Positions 16,934 to 25,561 of a DNA stretch of 64,000 bases are shown here, piece after piece; position 1 is the first letter of the stretch, and the number at the start of each line of letters is the position of its first letter. The notes below the pieces were generated by a model that worked only from the letters and a program-made list of their open reading frames with translations, did not search any database and had not been told where the DNA came from. The stretch spans positions 102,699 to 166,698 of the forward strand of contig NZ_CALBRW010000003.1 of assembly GCF_937927635.1 (NCBI RefSeq). Direction: 5' to 3'. The DNA is from an uncultured Microbacterium sp. (GTDB lineage Bacteria > Actinomycetota > Actinomycetes > Actinomycetales > Microbacteriaceae). A program made the position numbers and the translations under genes.

Positions 16934-17770
16934 TCAGGAGAGCGCCCGCGCACGGCGCAGGGCTGCCAGGATCGCGGGCAGCACCTTCTCCCAGTGGTGG
17001 ATGACCTGCGCGTAGTCGAAGCGCAGCGACTCATATCCCAGAGCGGATGCCGCGGCATCCCGCACCAGGTCCTTATGACGCTTGTCGGGCCCGGCGTGAT
17101 TCTGCTTGCCGTCCACCTCGATGATCAGCCGCCCACCAGCGACGAAATCGACCCTGCCCACGCCGTCGATGTCGACCTGACGCTCCAGGCGTATGCCGAG
17201 CAGATGCAGCCGCAGCCGCAGCAGTGACTCCAACCCGCTGTCCGCGTCGGGACGTGCCAGATCGATGAGCCACCGCGCGGAGTCCGGCAGGGCAGCGCGG
17301 ATGCGCAGGCGCGCGGCGCGCGAGAGCTTGCGCTTGTGCCACGCGGATTCGAACGAGGCGAAGAACGCCTCTTCGCCGGCGCAGGAGAACGTGTGGATGA
17401 GGGCGGCCTCCACGGACGCCGTGCCGAATCGCGTGGGGCCGTCGAAGAAGTGGCTCACGCACGCGCATCCCGGATGCGGGTGCCTGCGGCCGTTCGCGCC
17501 CAACCACACGTGCGGGGCCGGCTCCTCGCTGATGGTCCAGATGCCGTGCAGCTTCAGCGCCGCCTCGCAGGTCAGCATCCCTCCATGCGCGGCAGCGCGT
17601 ACTGCCTGCGCGTCGGCGTCGAGCGACGCGAAGACGCCGGGGCGCACACGCCGGATGGTGCCGGCGGCTGCGTGTGCGGCGAGGGCCTTGCGCGATATGC
17701 CGTGCTTCTGCAGCATCCGTCCTCTGGCGATGCCACCGGCGCGGCTTATGAGGACTGAGGGATCGAGCAT
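16934..17770 (-). CDS. DUF559 / AbiEi-like protein: N-terminal winged helix plus Vsr-like endonuclease domain
   Basis: The protein has 278 residues. The N-terminus (ISRKALAAHAAAGTIRRVRPGVF) resembles the AbiEi antitoxin-type winged helix. The C-terminus is a DUF559 PD-(D/E)xK-like nuclease fold with RVDFVAGGRLIIEVDGKQNH carrying the Asp...Glu-x-Asp active-site pattern and DAAASALGYESLRFDYAQV near the end. Such single genes are common in actinobacteria with unknown function. ATG 17770 follows CAGGGT by 6 nt (leaderless-type). It is bracketed by two copies of one palindromic repeat, which may be substrates or remnants of mobility. Confidence 0.72.
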   Translation of the reverse strand: MLDPSVLISRAGGIARGRMLQKHGISRKALAAHAAAGTIRRVRPGVFASLDADAQAVRAAAHGGMLTCEAALKLHGIWTISEEPAPHVWLGANGRRHPHPGCACVSHFFDGPTRFGTASVEAALIHTFSCAGEEAFFASFESAWHKRKLSRAARLRIRAALPDSARWLIDLARPDADSGLESLLRLRLHLLGIRLERQVDIDGVGRVDFVAGGRLIIEVDGKQNHAGPDKRHKDLVRDAAASALGYESLRFDYAQVIHHWEKVLPAILAALRRARALS

Positions 17771-17876
17771 CCCCTCACCCTGCCCCCTCGCAGACGCGCG
17801 CAGCGCGGGAACCGGCCCGATGTGCGCAACTCGTCCCGAAACCGGGATTGTGCAGGAGGAATGACCCGGTACAGAC

Positions 17877-17943
17877 GCACGACCCGGGAACGGATGCACG
17901 ATCAAATCATTGGATCGGTCGTGCAAATGTTCCCGGGTCGTGC
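17877..17943. repeat. Imperfect palindromic repeat, copy B (right of DUF559 gene)
   Basis: Left arm GCACGACCCGGGAAC...TGCACGATC and right arm GATCGGTCGTGCA...GTTCCCGGGTCGTGC form a long hairpin. Both arms share their sequence with copy A at 16845. Confidence 0.8.
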
Positions 17944-17982
17944 AAGCGTGCTGGTGCCGGGACGCGAAACCGGGCCGGGGCG

Positions 17983-19377
17983 TCAGCCGGCGTGCGTCAT
18001 GGAGAGCAGGTCGAGCTTGGCGTCCAGCTGCTCCTCGGTGATCTCACCGCGCTCCACGTAGCCGAGGTCGATGACGGCGTCGCGGATGGTGATGCCCTTG
18101 GCGACGGCGTGCTTGGCGATCTTCGCCGCGGCCTCGTAACCGATCAGCTTGTTCAGCGGCGTCACGGTGGACGGGCTCATGCCGGCCAGCGCCGTGGTGC
18201 GCTCGACGTTGGCCACCAGGCCGTCGACGGTCTTGTCGGCCAGCACGCGCGTGGCGTTGGCCAGCAGGCGGATCGACTCGAGCACCGCGGTGCCCATCAC
18301 GGGGATCTGCACGTTGAGTTCGAAGGAGCCGGATGCCCCGCCCCAGGCGACTGTCGCGTCGTTGCCGATGACTCGTGCGGCGACCTGCAGCACGGCCTCG
18401 GGGATGACGGGGTTGACCTTGCCGGGCATGATCGACGAGCCGGGCTGCAGGTCGGGCAGGTGGATCTCGCCGAGACCCGTGTTCGGGCCCGAGCCCATCC
18501 AGCGCAGGTCGTTGTTGATCTTCGTCAGCGAGACGGCGATGGTGCGCAGCACACCGGATGCCTCGACGAGGCCGTCACGGTTGGCCTGTGCCTCGAAGTG
18601 ATCCTTCGCCTCGGTGATCGGCAGGCCGGTCTCGGCGGCCAGCAGGGCGATGACCTTCTGCGGGAAGCCCTTCGGCGTGTTGATGCCGGTGCCCACGGCA
18701 GTGCCGCCCAGGGGGACCTCGGCGACGCGCGGCAGCGCGGTCTGCACGCGCTCGATGCCCAGGCGCATCTGGCGTGCGTAACCGCCGAACTCCTGGCCGA
18801 GGGTCACGGGCGTGGCGTCCATCAGGTGGGTGCGGCCCGACTTGACCACACTCTTCCACTCCTCGGCCTTGGCCTCGAACGCTGCGGCCAGGTGCTCCAG
18901 CGAGGGCACCAGGTTGTTGATCAGGGCCTCGGTCACGGCGATGTGCACGGACGTCGGGAAGACGTCGTTGGACGACTGCGACGCGTTCACGTGGTCGTTC
19001 GGGTGCACCGGGGAGCCGAGGATGCGGGAGGCGAGGGTCGCGACGACCTCGTTCATGTTCATGTTCGACGAGGTGCCCGAGCCGGTCTGGTAGACGTCGA
19101 TCGGGAACTCGCCGTCGTGCACGCCCGTGGCGACCTCGTCGGCGGCCTGGGCCACGGCATCCGCGATCGCCGCGTCGAGCGTGCCCAGCTCCTTGTTGGC
19201 CAGGGCGGCCGCCTTCTTGATGCGGGCAAGGGCCGCGATCTGCGCGGACTCGAGGCCCTTGCCGGAGATCGGGAAGTTCTCCACCGCACGCTGGGTCTGC
19301 GCGCCGTAGAGGGCGTTCACGGGCACGCGCACTTCACCCATGGTGTCGTGCTCGATGCGGTACTCGTTGTCAGTCAC
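17983..19377 (-). CDS. fumC: Class II fumarate hydratase
   Basis: This 464-residue TCA-cycle enzyme interconverts fumarate and malate without an iron-sulfur cluster. The family signature GSSIMPGKVNP carrying the catalytic serine loop is present near residue 315, with QTGSGTSSNMNMNEV and SGRTHLMDATPVTLGQE as the other two conserved regions. The GTG start at 19377 overlaps the stop of the carbonic anhydrase gene by 4 bp, placing it last in a carbonic anhydrase-fumC unit that begins with xseB and the DUF4245 gene. Confidence 0.96.
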   Translation of the reverse strand: MTDNEYRIEHDTMGEVRVPVNALYGAQTQRAVENFPISGKGLESAQIAALARIKKAAALANKELGTLDAAIADAVAQAADEVATGVHDGEFPIDVYQTGSGTSSNMNMNEVVATLASRILGSPVHPNDHVNASQSSNDVFPTSVHIAVTEALINNLVPSLEHLAAAFEAKAEEWKSVVKSGRTHLMDATPVTLGQEFGGYARQMRLGIERVQTALPRVAEVPLGGTAVGTGINTPKGFPQKVIALLAAETGLPITEAKDHFEAQANRDGLVEASGVLRTIAVSLTKINNDLRWMGSGPNTGLGEIHLPDLQPGSSIMPGKVNPVIPEAVLQVAARVIGNDATVAWGGASGSFELNVQIPVMGTAVLESIRLLANATRVLADKTVDGLVANVERTTALAGMSPSTVTPLNKLIGYEAAAKIAKHAVAKGITIRDAVIDLGYVERGEITEEQLDAKLDLLSMTHAG

Positions 19378-20045
19378 TTCTGCTCCTTCGAGAGTGATGG
19401 GATGTCGGTGTCGGCGAGGCCGACCTGGGCGATGGGGACGGCGGTGCCGTCGGTGAGTCGGTACTTGGCGCCGACGATGGCCAGTCTGCCCTCGGCGACG
19501 GCGGTGCTGATGATCTCGGAGGACTCCAGCAGACCTGCGATGGTGCCTCGGAGGTGCTCCCTGCCGACGGCCTCGCGGTCGATGTCGGCGACCGAGGTGC
19601 CGCCGCGCTCCTTCAGCAGGCGGCGCGCGGCAGGAACGATCGGAGCGATGAGCTTCCAGATGTGCGGCGGGAGCGGTTCCGCATCGATGGCGGTGCTCTG
19701 CACAGCGGCGTCGACCGCACCGCACGAGTCGTGCGCCAGCACGATGAGCAGCGGGACGTCCAGCAGTGCGACCGCGAACTCGATGCTGGCCACCGCGGAC
19801 TCGGTGACCATGTGGCCGGCGTTGCGGGTGGTGAACAGGTCGCCCAGGCCCACGTCGAACAGCGTCTCGGCGGCCACGCGCGAGTCGGAGCAGCCGAGGA
19901 AGGCCGCGAACGGGTTCTGCCCGCCCACGAGCGCCGCGCGGTGCTGCGCGTCCTGGTTGGGGTGCCGCGGCGTGCCGGCGACGAAGCGGCTGTTGCCCTC
20001 GAGCAGTCTCTCCCAGGCCTCGGCGGGAGCGAGCGTGGTGGTCAT
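19374..20045 (-). CDS. Beta-class carbonic anhydrase
   Basis: The 223-residue protein hydrates CO2 to bicarbonate. Zinc ligands are visible as Cys52 and Asp54 (CSDSR, with the Asp/Arg catalytic dyad Asp54-Arg56), His105 and Cys108 (HDSC). The overall length is normal for the prokaryotic beta class. It overlaps fumC downstream by 4 bp and the DUF4245 gene upstream by 4 bp, indicating cotranscription. Bicarbonate supply for anaplerosis alongside fumarase is an inference. Confidence 0.93.
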   Translation of the reverse strand: MTTTLAPAEAWERLLEGNSRFVAGTPRHPNQDAQHRAALVGGQNPFAAFLGCSDSRVAAETLFDVGLGDLFTTRNAGHMVTESAVASIEFAVALLDVPLLIVLAHDSCGAVDAAVQSTAIDAEPLPPHIWKLIAPIVPAARRLLKERGGTSVADIDREAVGREHLRGTIAGLLESSEIISTAVAEGRLAIVGAKYRLTDGTAVPIAQVGLADTDIPSLSKEQK

Positions 20046-20683
20046 TCGGCCTCCTTCAGAGCGCCCAGCTGTGGGGTGAGGGATGCAGCGAGCTTCTTGG
20101 TGGAGTCGGCGGAGCGCGAACCGTACAGCAGCACGTAGTCGTGCCCGGCCTGGGTTCCCAGCGCGTACGTGACGTTGGCCGTGCCGCGGTCGCCCATGTC
20201 GAACACGTCCCAGGTGATGCCGTCGATCTTCGCGGTGCCGTTCGGCGCCATGCCGCCGGTCGCCTGCGGCGCCCACTTCACGTCGGAGTCGAAGGCCTGC
20301 GCCAGCTTGATGAAACCGCGCTCCTTCTCACCGGCAGGGGCCAGCGTGATGCTCCACACCGTGACCCCGCCGGTGTCCAGCCCCGCGGCGTTCACGCGCC
20401 AGAAGTCGCCCAGCTCCGGCACGACCACGTCGTGGCCCGTGGTGGAGGTGACATCGGCGGCGATCTTGGCGACGTCGATCTTCGGTGCCGCCGTCGGCTC
20501 GCCGCGCGGCACGGCGAACACGATCACGGCCACCACGGCGACCGTGACGATCAACGCCGCGATGAGGTTCCGGAACGTCTGGCTGGACCGGTAGACGCGG
20601 CTGGATTCGGCCTTGCGGTCGGCGGTCTCCTGCGCAGTCTCGGGGCGACCGAGCTCTGCGACGATCCCCGGCTTGCGGCTCAT
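20042..20683 (-). CDS. DUF4245 membrane-anchored protein
   Basis: The 213-residue protein has a cytoplasmic N-terminus of about 36 residues, one transmembrane helix (about 37-57) and an extracytoplasmic domain of roughly 150 residues rich in beta strand. It matches DUF4245, an actinobacterial family of unknown role that regularly sits between the exonuclease VII small subunit and fumarase, as here. It overlaps both neighbours by 4 bp (ATGA), so expression is probably coupled across the operon. Confidence 0.85.
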   Translation of the reverse strand: MSRKPGIVAELGRPETAQETADRKAESSRVYRSSQTFRNLIAALIVTVAVVAVIVFAVPRGEPTAAPKIDVAKIAADVTSTTGHDVVVPELGDFWRVNAAGLDTGGVTVWSITLAPAGEKERGFIKLAQAFDSDVKWAPQATGGMAPNGTAKIDGITWDVFDMGDRGTANVTYALGTQAGHDYVLLYGSRSADSTKKLAASLTPQLGALKEAE

Positions 20684-20910
20684 TCGTCTCCTTCAGCGGA
20701 TGCCGGTTCGCGTGCGGCATCGAGGCGGCGCTTCGCACCCAGCAGCCATTCCTCGCAGCGGGCGGCGAGGGCTTCGCCGCGCTCCCACAGTGCGAGGGAG
20801 TGCTCCAGCGTGGGGGAACCCTGTTCGAGCTCGGCGACCACGCGCACGAGCTCGTCGCGGGCGGCCTCGAACGACAGCGATTCGACGGGAGTGTCGTTGG
20901 ACGCAGTCAC
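20680..20910 (-). CDS. xseB: Exodeoxyribonuclease VII small subunit
   Basis: The 76-residue protein has the XseB three-helix signature (LSFEAARDELVRVVAELEQG...LEHSLALWERGEALAARC). It assembles with XseA into the ATP-independent, metal-independent single-strand exonuclease. Two starts compete: ATG 20919 and GTG 20910. I prefer GTG because a TAGGAT -10 box ends exactly 7 nt before it, the spacing seen for many leaderless genes in this window. It leads the operon xseB-DUF4245-carbonic anhydrase-fumC, and is separated from xseA by repeats and a terminator. Confidence 0.9.
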   Translation of the reverse strand: MTASNDTPVESLSFEAARDELVRVVAELEQGSPTLEHSLALWERGEALAARCEEWLLGAKRRLDAAREPASAEGDE

Positions 20911-20969
20911 GGCATCCATCCTACCGGCGTGCCGCGATGCTCCTGGCTCCCGGGCGTCGGTTGCGAATC

Positions 20970-21036
20970 GGGGGCCGACACGCCAGATGTCCGACGAATT
21001 CGCGGGAAACGTCCGACATGTGGCGTGTCGGCCCCC
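20970..21036. repeat. Long palindrome between xseB and xseA
   Basis: A perfect 16-bp inverted repeat (GGGGGCCGACACGCCA / TGGCGTGTCGGCCCCC) encloses a 35-bp loop that itself contains two TGTCCGAC-like words. It may be a dispersed repeat rather than a terminator, since xseB starts just beside it. Confidence 0.75.
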
Positions 21037-21063
21037 AAAATGCAACGGCAAGCGAGGGCGGGC

Positions 21064-21128
21064 GGATGCCGGGGGACCGGATGCCGGATGCCGGATGCCG
21101 GATGCCGGGGCGCCGGATGCCGGATGCC
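21064..21128. repeat. GGATGCC heptamer array
   Basis: Seven copies of GGATGCC lie in 65 bp, four of them directly adjacent at 21079-21106. The unit equals the hexamer word that is enriched across this chromosome. Confidence 0.85.
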
Positions 21129-21146
21129 GTGGAAACCGGGGTACGG

Positions 21147-21173
21147 CCGGGTGCTGCGGTCGGCAGCACCCGG
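21147..21173 (-). terminator. Hairpin after xseA
   Basis: An 11-bp perfect stem CCGGGTGCTGC/GCAGCACCCGG with loop GGTCG lies 4 bases beyond the xseA stop. Confidence 0.8.
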
Positions 21174-21176
21174 GCG

Positions 21177-22454
21177 TCAGGCGTCCTCGGCTACCTGGCC
21201 CTCGGAGCGGGCGCGCAGCGAGCCCCGGTCGACGGTGACGGTCAGTGCCGTGCCCGCGGGGGCATCCACGGCATCCGTGAGGATGCGGCCGTCGTCGAGG
21301 TGCGCGATCGCGTACCCGCGCGCCAGGGTCGCGGCGGGCGACAGCGCCCGCAGCGATGCCCGCAGCTCGGAGGTGGTGCGCTGGGCGGCGTCCAGCCGTC
21401 GGGTGAGGGTGTCGCGCCCGCGGGATGCCAGCAGCCACACCTCCTGCGCGCGGTCGTCGACGATGGGGTCGGGGGAGCGCAGCACCGGGCGCGTGCGCAG
21501 CTGCTCGAGCCGAGCGATGTCGTTCGAGATGCGCTGCGTCAGCCGCCCGGTCGCGCGAGCGCGCAGCTGGGCGATCAGGGCGCGCTGTTCGCCGACATCC
21601 GGCACGACCCGCTTGGCGGCGTCCGTCGGCGTCGACGCCCGCAGATCCGCGACGTCGTCCAGCAGGGGATGGTCGTTCTCGTGCCCGATGGCGCTGACCA
21701 CCGGGGTCGACGCTTGGGCCACCGCCCGCACGAGACGCTCGTCGCTGAAGCCCAGCAGTGTCTGCGGGTCGCCGCCGCCGCGGGCGATGATGATCACGTC
21801 GACCTCGGGATCGGCATCCAGCCTCGCCAGTGCGGCGAGCACCTCCGGTACGCTGCGATCGCCCTGCACGGCCGCATACGCGGTGCGGAAGCGCACCTGC
21901 GGCCAGCGCAGCTCGGCGTTGCGCAGCACGTCCTTCTCGGCATCCGATCGCTCGCCGGTGATCAGCCCGATCAGGTGCGGCAGGAACGGCAGCTCCTTCT
22001 TGCGGGCGGGGTCGAACAGTCCCTCGCCGCGCAACTGCGCGCGAAGCCGCTCCAGCTTCTCCAGCTGGTCGCCCAGGCCCACGTGCTTCATGGACGAGAC
22101 GATGAAGCTGAAGTCGCCGCCTTTGACGAAGTAATCGGCCTTGACGGCAGCGATCACGTGGTCGCCGACGGCGAGGTCGGCCGGAACCCGGGCGCGCACG
22201 CTGGACCAGATCCGGATCGAGATCTGCGCGTCGGAGCGCACATCCTTCAGGCGCGCGAACACATTGCCGCCCCGCAGGTTCCAGGACGTGATCTCGCCCT
22301 CCACCCACACCGTGTTCCAGCGCGCGATGAAGTCGCGGATGGTGCCGTTCAGGCGCGCGACCGAGGTGGGAGCATCCGGCGTCGAGTCGCGCGGGGCGAC
22401 CGAGTCCGCCGGCGGCGGTTCGCCGGGCAGGGCTGCGGCTTCGAAGACGGTCAC
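21177..22454 (-). CDS. xseA: Exodeoxyribonuclease VII large subunit
   Basis: The 425-residue catalytic subunit has an N-terminal OB-fold (WVEGEITSWNLRGGNVFARLKD), the central catalytic domain with IIIARGGGDPQTLLGFSDERLVRAV and SAIGHENDHPLLDDVADLRASTPTDAA motifs, and a C-terminal coiled coil that wraps XseB subunits. The GTG at 22454 has no proper ribosome spacing (GGGGAG abuts it), but a GACAAT -10-like box ends 6 nt upstream, so a leaderless message explains the start. xseA and xseB are separate transcription units here, split by repeats. Confidence 0.94.
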   Translation of the reverse strand: MTVFEAAALPGEPPPADSVAPRDSTPDAPTSVARLNGTIRDFIARWNTVWVEGEITSWNLRGGNVFARLKDVRSDAQISIRIWSSVRARVPADLAVGDHVIAAVKADYFVKGGDFSFIVSSMKHVGLGDQLEKLERLRAQLRGEGLFDPARKKELPFLPHLIGLITGERSDAEKDVLRNAELRWPQVRFRTAYAAVQGDRSVPEVLAALARLDADPEVDVIIIARGGGDPQTLLGFSDERLVRAVAQASTPVVSAIGHENDHPLLDDVADLRASTPTDAAKRVVPDVGEQRALIAQLRARATGRLTQRISNDIARLEQLRTRPVLRSPDPIVDDRAQEVWLLASRGRDTLTRRLDAAQRTTSELRASLRALSPAATLARGYAIAHLDDGRILTDAVDAPAGTALTVTVDRGSLRARSEGQVAEDA

Positions 22455-22519
22455 CTCCCCATTGTCGCGGATGCCGCGGACACGGCCGTTTCCGGAGGCA
22501 CGAATGTCGGCGGAAAGAA

Positions 22520-22559
22520 CGGATGTCGGCGGAGAACGCACATCTGCGCCGACATCCGT
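22520..22559. repeat. Palindromic repeat between xseA and ispH
   Basis: A perfect 12-bp stem CGGATGTCGGCG/CGCCGACATCCG has a 16-bp loop; a further ATGTCGGCGG copy lies just before it (22503-22512). It sits between divergent genes, so it is not a terminator for either. Confidence 0.7.
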
Positions 22560-22634
22560 GATCCGAGCCGGCATCCGTGCCAGGCAATCAGTACCGCTCG
22601 GCCCTTCATCAGGGGCGCTCGGTAGACTCGAAGG

Positions 22635-23696
22635 GTGAGTGCAACCATCGTCAGGCTCCCCGCCCCGCCGCGTCCGAACCGCAGAACGGCGCCGCTGGAG
22701 GACCGTCCCGTCGACGGCGCGAAGCGCGTGCTGCTGGCCGCTCCGCGCGGCTACTGCGCAGGCGTCGACCGCGCCGTGGTCGCCGTCGAGAAGGCGCTGG
22801 AGCGATACGGCTCGCCGGTGTACGTGCGCAAGCAGATCGTGCACAACATCCACGTGGTGACCGAGCTGGAGAAGAAGGGCGCGATCTTCGTCGACGAGGT
22901 CGATGAGGTGCCCGAGGGCGCGCACGTGGTCTTCAGCGCGCACGGCGTGTCGCCCGCGGTGGTGAGCGCCGCCGCCGATCGCGGCCTGCTGGCCATCGAC
23001 GCCACCTGCCCGCTGGTCACCAAGGTGCACCGCGAGGCCGTGCGCTTCGCCCGCGACGACTACGAGATCCTGCTGATCGGCCACGACGGGCACGAGGAGG
23101 TGGAGGGCACCGCCGGCGAGGTCCCCGACCACGTGACCGTCGTGAACTCCCCGGAAGAGGCCGACACCGTCGTCGTCAAGGACCCCAGCAAGGTGGTGTG
23201 GCTCTCGCAGACCACTCTCTCGGTGGACGAGACCATGGAGACCGTCAACCGGCTGCGTGCCCGGTTCCCCGAGCTGCACAACCCGCCGTCCGACGACATC
23301 TGCTACGCCACGCAGAACCGCCAGGTCGCGATCAAGAAGGTCGCCAAGGAGGCGGACCTCGTGATCGTGGTCGGCTCCGCCAACTCCTCCAACAGCGTGC
23401 GGCTGGTCGAGGTCGCCCGCGAGCACGGCGCCAAGGCCGCCTACCGCGTCGACTACGCCGACGAGGTCAAGCAGGAGTGGCTGGAGGGCGTGCGCACGGT
23501 CGGCGTGACCAGCGGCGCCTCGGTGCCCGAAGTGCTGGTGCGTGAGGTGCTCGAGGCGCTCAGCGAGGCCGGCTACGCCGACGTCGAGGAGGTGCGCACG
23601 GCCGAGGAGGACCTGATGTTCTCGCTGCCGAAGGAGCTGCGCACGGATGCCGACGGCAAGCGCGACACGCGCGCACTCGGCGGCCACCTGCGCTGA
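22635..23696 (+). CDS. ispH: 4-hydroxy-3-methylbut-2-enyl diphosphate reductase
   Basis: The 353-residue iron-sulfur enzyme makes IPP and DMAPP in the last step of the MEP pathway. The three cluster cysteines are visible as C41 (PRGYCAGV), C125 (DATCPLV) and C223 (DICYATQ), with the substrate-binding SAHGVSP and GSANSSNS motifs. GTG 22635 follows TAGACT by 6 nt, consistent with leaderless translation. Other MEP genes are not in the window; the product would feed the Z-prenyl synthase encoded 9 kb upstream. Confidence 0.96.
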   Translation: MSATIVRLPAPPRPNRRTAPLEDRPVDGAKRVLLAAPRGYCAGVDRAVVAVEKALERYGSPVYVRKQIVHNIHVVTELEKKGAIFVDEVDEVPEGAHVVFSAHGVSPAVVSAAADRGLLAIDATCPLVTKVHREAVRFARDDYEILLIGHDGHEEVEGTAGEVPDHVTVVNSPEEADTVVVKDPSKVVWLSQTTLSVDETMETVNRLRARFPELHNPPSDDICYATQNRQVAIKKVAKEADLVIVVGSANSSNSVRLVEVAREHGAKAAYRVDYADEVKQEWLEGVRTVGVTSGASVPEVLVREVLEALSEAGYADVEEVRTAEEDLMFSLPKELRTDADGKRDTRALGGHLR

Positions 23697-23772
23697 GGGG
23701 GCGGCCGGCGGCGAGCCGCAGACGCCGGAGCTTCACGGCCGCGCCCAAGACGCGCACGGTAGCGTGGAGCGC

Positions 23773-24294
23773 ATGAGCATGGACCGGCCGCAGTACGGCG
23801 AGTATGCGACCCCCGAGGAACAGCGCGCCAGGGCGGGGCTGCCGCCGATCGAGGCGGAGCCCGTCGTTCCCGCGCCTGCGCCGCCGCAGCCCGTGACCCC
23901 GCAGTCGGCCGCACCCGCCAGGCCTTCGGCGGGGCGGCTCATCACCCTCGTGCTGCTGGGCGTCGGCCTGTTCAACGTGCTCTCCGCCATCCCGAACTTC
24001 CTGAATCTGTCGGAGACGCTCCAACTGAGCCTGAAGATGTTCGGCAGCGACGCGGAGTTCACGAACTATGCTGCGGCGAAGAACTGGGGCGTCATCGCGC
24101 TGGTGGTCCTGATGGCCGGCTATGCGGCCACGATCTGGTTCTCGGTGCGGCGGATGCGCGCGGCTCGTTCGAGCTGGTGGGTTCCGCTGGTCGGGTTCGT
24201 GGTGACGATGTTCGCGGTGTCGCTGTGCATGTCGGTGCCGATGATGGGCGATCCGGCCTTCACCGAGCTCTTCCAGGCTCCGCCGGCTGGGTAA
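23773..24294 (+). CDS. DUF6264-type membrane protein
   Basis: The 173-residue protein has a Pro/Ala-rich cytoplasmic N-terminus with a PQYGEYATPEEQRARAGLP motif typical of this small actinobacterial family, then three hydrophobic helices (about residues 60-80, 105-125 and 138-160). No function is known. ATG 23773 lies 7 nt after TAGCGT; a longer in-frame extension into the end of ispH lacks support. Confidence 0.72.
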   Translation: MSMDRPQYGEYATPEEQRARAGLPPIEAEPVVPAPAPPQPVTPQSAAPARPSAGRLITLVLLGVGLFNVLSAIPNFLNLSETLQLSLKMFGSDAEFTNYAAAKNWGVIALVVLMAGYAATIWFSVRRMRAARSSWWVPLVGFVVTMFAVSLCMSVPMMGDPAFTELFQAPPAG

Positions 24295-24303
24295 CCTCGA
24301 GGG

Positions 24304-25539
24304 ATGGCAGCAGAGCAGATCGCGTTCCAGATCACCTACGCGTCGGTCTGGACCGCGGACGGTGCCGATCCGAGTGCGAAGGCGGAGCGGATCCTGCGGG
24401 ACGCCCGCATCCTGGCTGCCATCCGCGGCTTCGACGGCGAGTCGACGACGCTGCTGCTGCCGGTCACGGAAGACGGCTCCGTCGTGGCACTGGATGCCGA
24501 TGACGGGCTGCGGTTCGACCTGAGCGCCGACGCCCTCGGAGCGCTGTTCGCGGCATCCGGCCTCTCGCTGAGTCTCGGACTCTCCGACGACGCCCTCGGC
24601 GAGGTCGATGCCGAGCTGGAGCAGCAGTTCGGCGAGGCCTTCGAGCAGCTCGACGGCGCGGATGACGAGGACGATCTGACGGGCGCCGGGATGCCGGACG
24701 ACGACCTGCTCGCGCCGGATCCGGTGCGGGTGACGGAGTTCTCCCGCCGCGGACCCTGGGCCGCGCGCATGACCGCGCAGCTGCTGGACACCCCGGTCGA
24801 CTACCTCGAGGACGGCACCTGGTCGGTGTTCTGCTATCGCACCGACCGTGCGCACGGGGCGGTCTCAGGCGGAGCATCCGATCTGCCCGTGGTCGAGGTG
24901 AACGTGCCGCACGACGGCGAGGCGTGGGTGGAGGTGACCGGCCCGCACGGGCGGTCGGCGATGTTCTGGCCCAACGCCGAGCAGTTCACGCGTCCGGTGC
25001 TGCCGCTGGACTCGATCACCCAGCCCGCGAGTGTCGAGGTGTACCGCCGGATGCTGAGCGAGGCCGACGGCGCGCGAGAGGAGCTCGCGCAGCTGGGCAT
25101 GGGCGATGTGGATGCGGATGCCGTGCTGCGCGCGTGCCTTCCCGAGGCGCTGGGCGGCGTGGAGGGCTCGCACGCCCGGTTGCGTGCGCTGGTCGTGGCG
25201 TTCGGGATGCCCGAGTCCCTGGTCTCCGCCGGGCTGGACGAGACCGGCGGCGGCAGGCGGTTCTTCCCGCAGGGCTGGCCGCGCACCGTGTCGGACATCA
25301 TGGTCGGCGGCATCGTCGAGGCCACGTCGCTGGTGCACCGCGACCGTCCGGTGGTGCGCTTCGCACGGTTTCTGCGCAAGCGCCCCGTGCTGAACGCGGC
25401 GCTGAGCACCGCGGAGCTGGCTGTCGGCGTCAGCCTGTCCTGGGGACGTTCGCGCGTCGGCCGGGGGATCGGCATCCTGCTCGTGCTGGATGCCGCGGCC
25501 GATCTCGCACTCTGGATCGTCCGCATCCGCCGGCGCTGA
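24304..25539 (+). CDS. Uncharacterised protein with C-terminal hydrophobic segment
   Basis: I do not recognise a named family. The 411-residue product has an acidic middle region (DDEDDLTGAGMPDDDLL), a predicted alpha/beta N-terminal part, and a hydrophobic stretch near residues 375-405 ending in IRRR. ATG 24304 follows TAACCT by 6 nt without a ribosome site, the leaderless pattern. The gene is monocistronic and convergent with a small membrane protein. Codon use matches neighbouring core genes, so it is probably native. Confidence 0.7.
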   Translation: MAAEQIAFQITYASVWTADGADPSAKAERILRDARILAAIRGFDGESTTLLLPVTEDGSVVALDADDGLRFDLSADALGALFAASGLSLSLGLSDDALGEVDAELEQQFGEAFEQLDGADDEDDLTGAGMPDDDLLAPDPVRVTEFSRRGPWAARMTAQLLDTPVDYLEDGTWSVFCYRTDRAHGAVSGGASDLPVVEVNVPHDGEAWVEVTGPHGRSAMFWPNAEQFTRPVLPLDSITQPASVEVYRRMLSEADGAREELAQLGMGDVDADAVLRACLPEALGGVEGSHARLRALVVAFGMPESLVSAGLDETGGGRRFFPQGWPRTVSDIMVGGIVEATSLVHRDRPVVRFARFLRKRPVLNAALSTAELAVGVSLSWGRSRVGRGIGILLVLDAAADLALWIVRIRRR

Positions 25540-25561
25540 CCGAGAACTGGCGCTGACGGGG

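Noticed and set aside
20970..21036. Terminator of xseA or xseB
   Set aside because: It is upstream of xseB and beyond the true xseA terminator at 21147-21173, with no T tract in the right place.
21064..21128. CRISPR array
   Set aside because: The units are 7 bp, mostly adjacent and without spacers of constant length; no cas gene is nearby.
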